7,988 nucleotides of DNA, taken from positions 1 to 7,988 of the forward strand of contig JAFDYM010000069.1 of assembly GCA_018267435.1 (NCBI GenBank), given 5' to 3'. This DNA comes from Bacteroidota bacterium (lineage in GTDB: Bacteria; Bacteroidota; Bacteroidia; Chitinophagales; LD1). This document shows, in pieces, positions 5,132 to 7,988 of the stretch. Below the pieces are notes generated by a model that saw only the letters and a list, made by a program, of their open reading frames with translations, had not been told where the DNA came from and made no database searches. The first letter of the stretch is position 1. Every line of letters starts with the position of its first letter. The translations under genes were made by a program, and so were the position numbers.

Positions 5132-6643
5132 TTACTTAGAGGCTTCAGCCAATAATTTTTCGCCTTTTTCTATTGCTTCTTCTATGCTACCTACTAGGTT
5201 GAAGGCTGCTTCTGGGTACTTGTCAACTTCGCCGGCAAGTATCATGTTAAAGCCGCGGATAGTTTCGTTGATGTCAACGAACACACCTTTCAAACCAGTG
5301 AACTGTTCAGCAACGTGGAATGGCTGAGAAAGGAAACGCTGAACACGGCGTGCACGGTGTACAACTGCCTTGTCTTCTTCGCTCAATTCATCCATACCAA
5401 GTATCGCGATGATATCTTGCAATTCTTTGTAACGCTGAAGGATTTCTTTAACACGCATAGCGCATCCGTAGTGCTCGGTACCAAGTACTGCTTCGCTAAG
5501 GATACGAGAAGTAGAATCCAATGGGTCCACCGCAGGGTATATACCTAGCTCGGCTATTTTACGGCTAAGTACCGTAGTAGCATCCAAGTGGGCGAAAGTA
5601 GTAGCCGGAGCCGGGTCAGTCAAGTCATCGGCAGGTACGTACACCGCTTGTACCGATGTAATTGAACCACGCTTAGTTGAAGTAATACGCTCTTGCATGA
5701 AACCCATTTCGGTAGCAAGGGTAGGTTGGTAACCCACCGCAGATGGCATACGGCCTAGTAGCGCCGATACCTCTGAACCTGCCTGTGTGAAACGGAAGAT
5801 GTTATCGATAAAGAATAGGATATCGCGACCGCCCTTAGCATCGTTCTTGTCTCCATCGCGGAAGTATTCAGCTATGGTAAGACCAGAAAGAGCAACACGA
5901 GCACGTGCGCCAGGAGGTTCGTTCATTTGACCGAACACCAAGGTAGCTTGAGACTCAGCCAATGCCTTAGCATCAACCTTGTTCAAATCCCAACCACCAG
6001 CTTCCATGCTGTGTTTGAATTCTTCGCCGTACTTTATAACGTTCGATTCGATCATCTCGCGCAACAAGTCGTTACCTTCGCGGGTACGCTCGCCTACACC
6101 AGCAAATACCGATAGACCAGAGTAAGCCTTAGCGATGTTGTTGATCAATTCCATGATCAATACCGTTTTACCTACACCTGCACCACCGAACAAACCAATT
6201 TTACCACCTTTTGAGTATGGCTCAAGCAAGTCGATAACCTTGATACCAGTGAAAAGAACCGCAGCATCGGTAGCTAGGTCTTCGTATGCTGGCGGCATAC
6301 GGTGGATAGGGTAACCACCCTCTTTTGATACATTTAGGTTGATACCATCGATAGCTTCGCCTATTACGTTGAAAAGCCTTCCTTTAATACCTTCGCCCAC
6401 TGGCATGGTTATAGCCGCGCCACTGTCAACAGCTTCCATACCGCGGCGTAGGCCGTCGGTGCTATCCATGGCTACTGTACGTACGCCATCTTCGCCTAAG
6501 TGCTGTTGTACCTCAAGTATTACCTTTTGGCCGTTATCCCTTGTTACTTCAAGGGCGTTCATAATTTGTGGAAGCTTGCTGCCTTCAAAGCTCACGTCCA
6601 CTACTGGGCCGATTATCTGCTTTATTTTACCAACGTTTGCCAT
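5132..6643 (-). CDS. atpD: F1F0 ATP synthase subunit beta
   Basis: Beta is the catalytic subunit of F1, making ATP from ADP and phosphate at the membrane-bound ATP synthase. The 503-residue product has Walker A GGAGVGKT (153-160), the catalytic glutamate in GVGERTREG (Glu185), the Walker B strand ILFFID ending at Asp280, PAVDPLDSTS (370-379) and the DELSEED loop (418-424). All key residues are present. It is longer than the 460-residue E. coli protein, mainly through about 26 extra residues near 204-229 (including HSMEAGGWDL) and about seven near 264-270; I know the first from other Bacteroidota. The ATG at 6641-6643 gives MANVGKIKQIIGPVVDV, the normal start, without a Shine-Dalgarno sequence. 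It forms a two-gene operon with atpC; a separate beta-epsilon pair is usual in this phylum. Confidence 0.99.
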   Translation of the reverse strand: MANVGKIKQIIGPVVDVSFEGSKLPQIMNALEVTRDNGQKVILEVQQHLGEDGVRTVAMDSTDGLRRGMEAVDSGAAITMPVGEGIKGRLFNVIGEAIDGINLNVSKEGGYPIHRMPPAYEDLATDAAVLFTGIKVIDLLEPYSKGGKIGLFGGAGVGKTVLIMELINNIAKAYSGLSVFAGVGERTREGNDLLREMIESNVIKYGEEFKHSMEAGGWDLNKVDAKALAESQATLVFGQMNEPPGARARVALSGLTIAEYFRDGDKNDAKGGRDILFFIDNIFRFTQAGSEVSALLGRMPSAVGYQPTLATEMGFMQERITSTKRGSITSVQAVYVPADDLTDPAPATTFAHLDATTVLSRKIAELGIYPAVDPLDSTSRILSEAVLGTEHYGCAMRVKEILQRYKELQDIIAILGMDELSEEDKAVVHRARRVQRFLSQPFHVAEQFTGLKGVFVDINETIRGFNMILAGEVDKYPEAAFNLVGSIEEAIEKGEKLLAEASK

Positions 6644-6676
6644 CGATTATATGGTTTGTTAAGAGTTTTTTAGATT

Positions 6677-6696
6677 AAAAACAGCATAAATGCTGC
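6677..6696 (-). promoter_or_regulatory. Small hairpin plus T-run in the atpD leader
   Basis: On the minus strand CAGCA and TGCTG pair around a four-base loop and are followed by five T, about 33 nt before the atpD ATG. It looks like a weak intrinsic terminator or attenuator downstream of the predicted promoter. The stem is only five pairs plus a possible G-U, so function is uncertain. Confidence 0.35.
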
Positions 6697-6716
6697 ACAC
6701 CCTTTAAAATGCGGTG

Positions 6717-6747
6717 CGAAAATAGAGCGAAAACGCAAATAACCAAA
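6717..6747 (-). promoter_or_regulatory. Probable Bacteroidota-type promoter of atpD-atpC
   Basis: On the minus strand TTTG (6744-6747) is followed 19 bp later by TATTTTCG (6717-6724), a seven-of-eight match to TAnnTTTG. The inferred start lies a few bases further on and leaves a leader of about 65-70 nt containing a small hairpin. One mismatch in the -7 box makes this weaker than the rpsL promoter. Confidence 0.55.
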
Positions 6748-6943
6748 CAGAAACCTAGTACAAGTTAGGGGTGTTGGCAATTATTTTTATAATGATTGGA
6801 CCATTTTGCCCCTCTGCCCATAGCCCAGCGCCGCCAATGGCTTGAAAACCGTGCACTTGGCTAGGTAGAAACTGTTAAAAAACATGGACAGGCCTAGCTT
6901 GCCGAAATTGTTAATTCAACAACATACATATATAATAGCCAAG

Positions 6944-6980
6944 AAAAAGGTGCCCAAGCAATAGCCAAAGGCACCTTTTT
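6944..6980 (-). terminator. Intrinsic terminator of acs
   Basis: AAAAAGGTGCC (6944-6954) and GGCACCTTTTT (6970-6980) form a perfect eleven-base-pair inverted repeat with a 15-base loop. On the minus strand it begins 20 nt after the acs stop and ends in a five-T run. The symmetric A and T runs would allow function in both directions. Confidence 0.85.
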
Positions 6981-7000
6981 CATCAAAATACGATTTACTC

Positions 7001-7988
7001 CTATTTCTTCTCTGCCAGTATTTTATCTACCACGCCTGGGTCTAGCAGGGTAGACGTATCGCCCAAGTTGCTGATGTCCCCTTCGGCTATTTTGCGCAGT
7101 ATTCGGCGCATTATTTTGCCGCTGCGGGTTTTAGGTAGACCCGGCACCACCTGTATCTTATCGGGCCTTGCAAACGGACCTATACGCTCTGTTACTATAG
7201 CACGTATCTCCTTCTCTATATTTTCCGACACTACATCATCAATATGGCAAATAACGTATGCGTAAAGCCCTTGGCCTTTTACATCGTGCGGATATGCTAC
7301 CACTGCCGACTCTACCACCAAGCTATGCTCGTTAATGGCATCTTCCAATTCGCCCGTGCCTATACGGTGGCCCGATACATTCACCACGTCATCTACCCTA
7401 CCCGTTATTCTATAGTAGCCATCGGCATCGCGCTTACAGCCATCGCCCGTAAAGTAGTAGCCCTTATAAGTGCTGAAGTAGGTAGTGCGGAAACGCTCAT
7501 GGTCGCCATACACACTGCGCGCCATGCCCGGCCAAGGAAACTTGATGCACAGGTTGCCTTCTACCCCATTGCCATGTATCTCGTTGCCCTTTTCATCCAT
7601 CAATACTGGCTGCACGCCGGGTAATGGGAAGGTAGCAAAGGCAGGCTTCAACTTGGTTACGTTGGCTATGGGCGAAATCAATATGCCGCCCGTTTCCGTT
7701 TGCCACCAAGTATCTACTATCGGGCATTTATCTTTACCTACGTTGTGGTGGTACCACTCCCAAGCCTCTTCATTTATAGGCTCGCCTACTGAACCCAACA
7801 CGCGCAAGCTCGATAGGTCTTTGCTTTCAAATATCTCTGTACCGAACTTCTCCAATGAACGAATAGCCGTAGGCGCGGTGTAAAGAATATTCACCTTGTG
7901 CTTATCTATCACATCCCACAATCTGCCATAGTCAGGAAAAGTAGGTGTGCCCTCGAATATGATGGAGGTAGCGCCGTTCAACAGTGGA
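7001..7988 (-). CDS. acs: Acetyl-CoA synthetase, AMP-forming, C-terminal half (partial)
   Basis: The enzyme activates acetate with ATP to acetyl-AMP and then makes acetyl-CoA. The gene is cut by the right edge. The frame continues upstream of the TTG codon at 7979-7981 (read PLLNGATSIIFEG), so that TTG is an internal leucine and not a start. About 328 residues are visible, roughly half of the usual 650. Counting from that TTG codon, the motifs are GEPIN (66-70), WWQTETGG (92-99) of the acetate and nucleotide pocket, YFTGDG (176-181), GRVDDVVNVSGHR (194-206) at the hinge to the C-terminal domain, and PKTRSGKIMRR (283-293), whose Lys289 is the catalytic lysine silenced by acetylation in well-studied homologues. 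The pocket tryptophan pair favours acetate over longer acyl chains. No regulatory region is visible, as its promoter is outside the window. Confidence 0.96.
   Translation of the reverse strand, partial: PLLNGATSIIFEGTPTFPDYGRLWDVIDKHKVNILYTAPTAIRSLEKFGTEIFESKDLSSLRVLGSVGEPINEEAWEWYHHNVGKDKCPIVDTWWQTETGGILISPIANVTKLKPAFATFPLPGVQPVLMDEKGNEIHGNGVEGNLCIKFPWPGMARSVYGDHERFRTTYFSTYKGYYFTGDGCKRDADGYYRITGRVDDVVNVSGHRIGTGELEDAINEHSLVVESAVVAYPHDVKGQGLYAYVICHIDDVVSENIEKEIRAIVTERIGPFARPDKIQVVPGLPKTRSGKIMRRILRKIAEGDISNLGDTSTLLDPGVVDKILAEKK

Larger units (their letters stand above)
6644..7000. other. 357-bp gene-free spacer between acs and atpD
   Basis: From the acs side it holds the acs terminator (6944-6980), then about 195 bp in which I recognise no gene, and then the atpD promoter and leader (6644-6747). 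Within the unexplained part, nested inverted repeats GCTAGG/CCTAGC (6860-6865, 6893-6898) and CTGT/ACAG (6872-6875, 6888-6891) could fold into a hairpin. A 32-codon open frame on the minus strand (6787-6885) has no support. Confidence 0.7.

Noticed and set aside
6787..6885. 32-codon minus-strand frame (MFFNSFYLAK...) in the acs-atpD spacer
   Set aside because: No ribosome-binding or promoter signal, no recognisable similarity, and such frames are expected by chance.
7244..7883. Two overlapping plus-strand open frames of 126 and 132 codons
   Set aside because: Both are antisense to the clear acs coding region and have no recognisable domains.

Overview
The window reads as a core chromosomal segment of a Bacteroidota bacterium (class not resolved; Chitinophagia or Sphingobacteriia are guesses). 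Evidence seen: six of the seven complete genes lack a Shine-Dalgarno sequence, two upstream regions carry the phylum's promoter pattern (TTTG, 18-19 bp, TAnnTTTG-like), the ATP synthase beta subunit has a long extra segment, the epsilon subunit is only 83 residues, and fusA is followed directly by rpsJ with no tuf between them. All genes but one lie on the minus strand.

Layout by increasing coordinate: the 3' end of a plus-strand threonine synthase gene (thrC, to 167) with its terminator; a back-to-back terminator for the opposing operon; then, in reverse transcription order, rplC (L3), rpsJ (S10), fusA (EF-G), rpsG (S7) and rpsL (S12). This is a str operon read leftward from a good promoter at about 4586-4616. 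Next come atpC and atpD, a two-gene F1 ATP synthase operon (epsilon and beta) read leftward from a promoter at about 6717-6747. A 357-bp gene-free spacer follows, and then the 3' half of acs (AMP-forming acetyl-CoA synthetase), which runs off the right edge.

The str genes supply translation parts: small-subunit proteins S12, S7 and S10, large-subunit protein L3, and the translocase EF-G. AtpD and AtpC form part of the F1 head and stalk; the other ATP synthase genes are not in this window. acs activates acetate to acetyl-CoA, and thrC makes the last step of threonine synthesis.

No defence, mobile or novel multi-gene system is visible; the genes are ordinary and intact. The interest lies between them. 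The atpD-atpC gap is almost wholly filled by a 76-bp inverted repeat built from seven-base GTTGnnn units answered by CAACnnn units. The ribosomal operon ends with a terminator directly after rplC instead of continuing into rplD-rplW-rplB. A terminator-like hairpin separates rpsG from fusA, and the rpsJ-rplC spacer is unusually long with several hairpins, one a stable UUCG-loop hairpin 18 nt before the rplC start.
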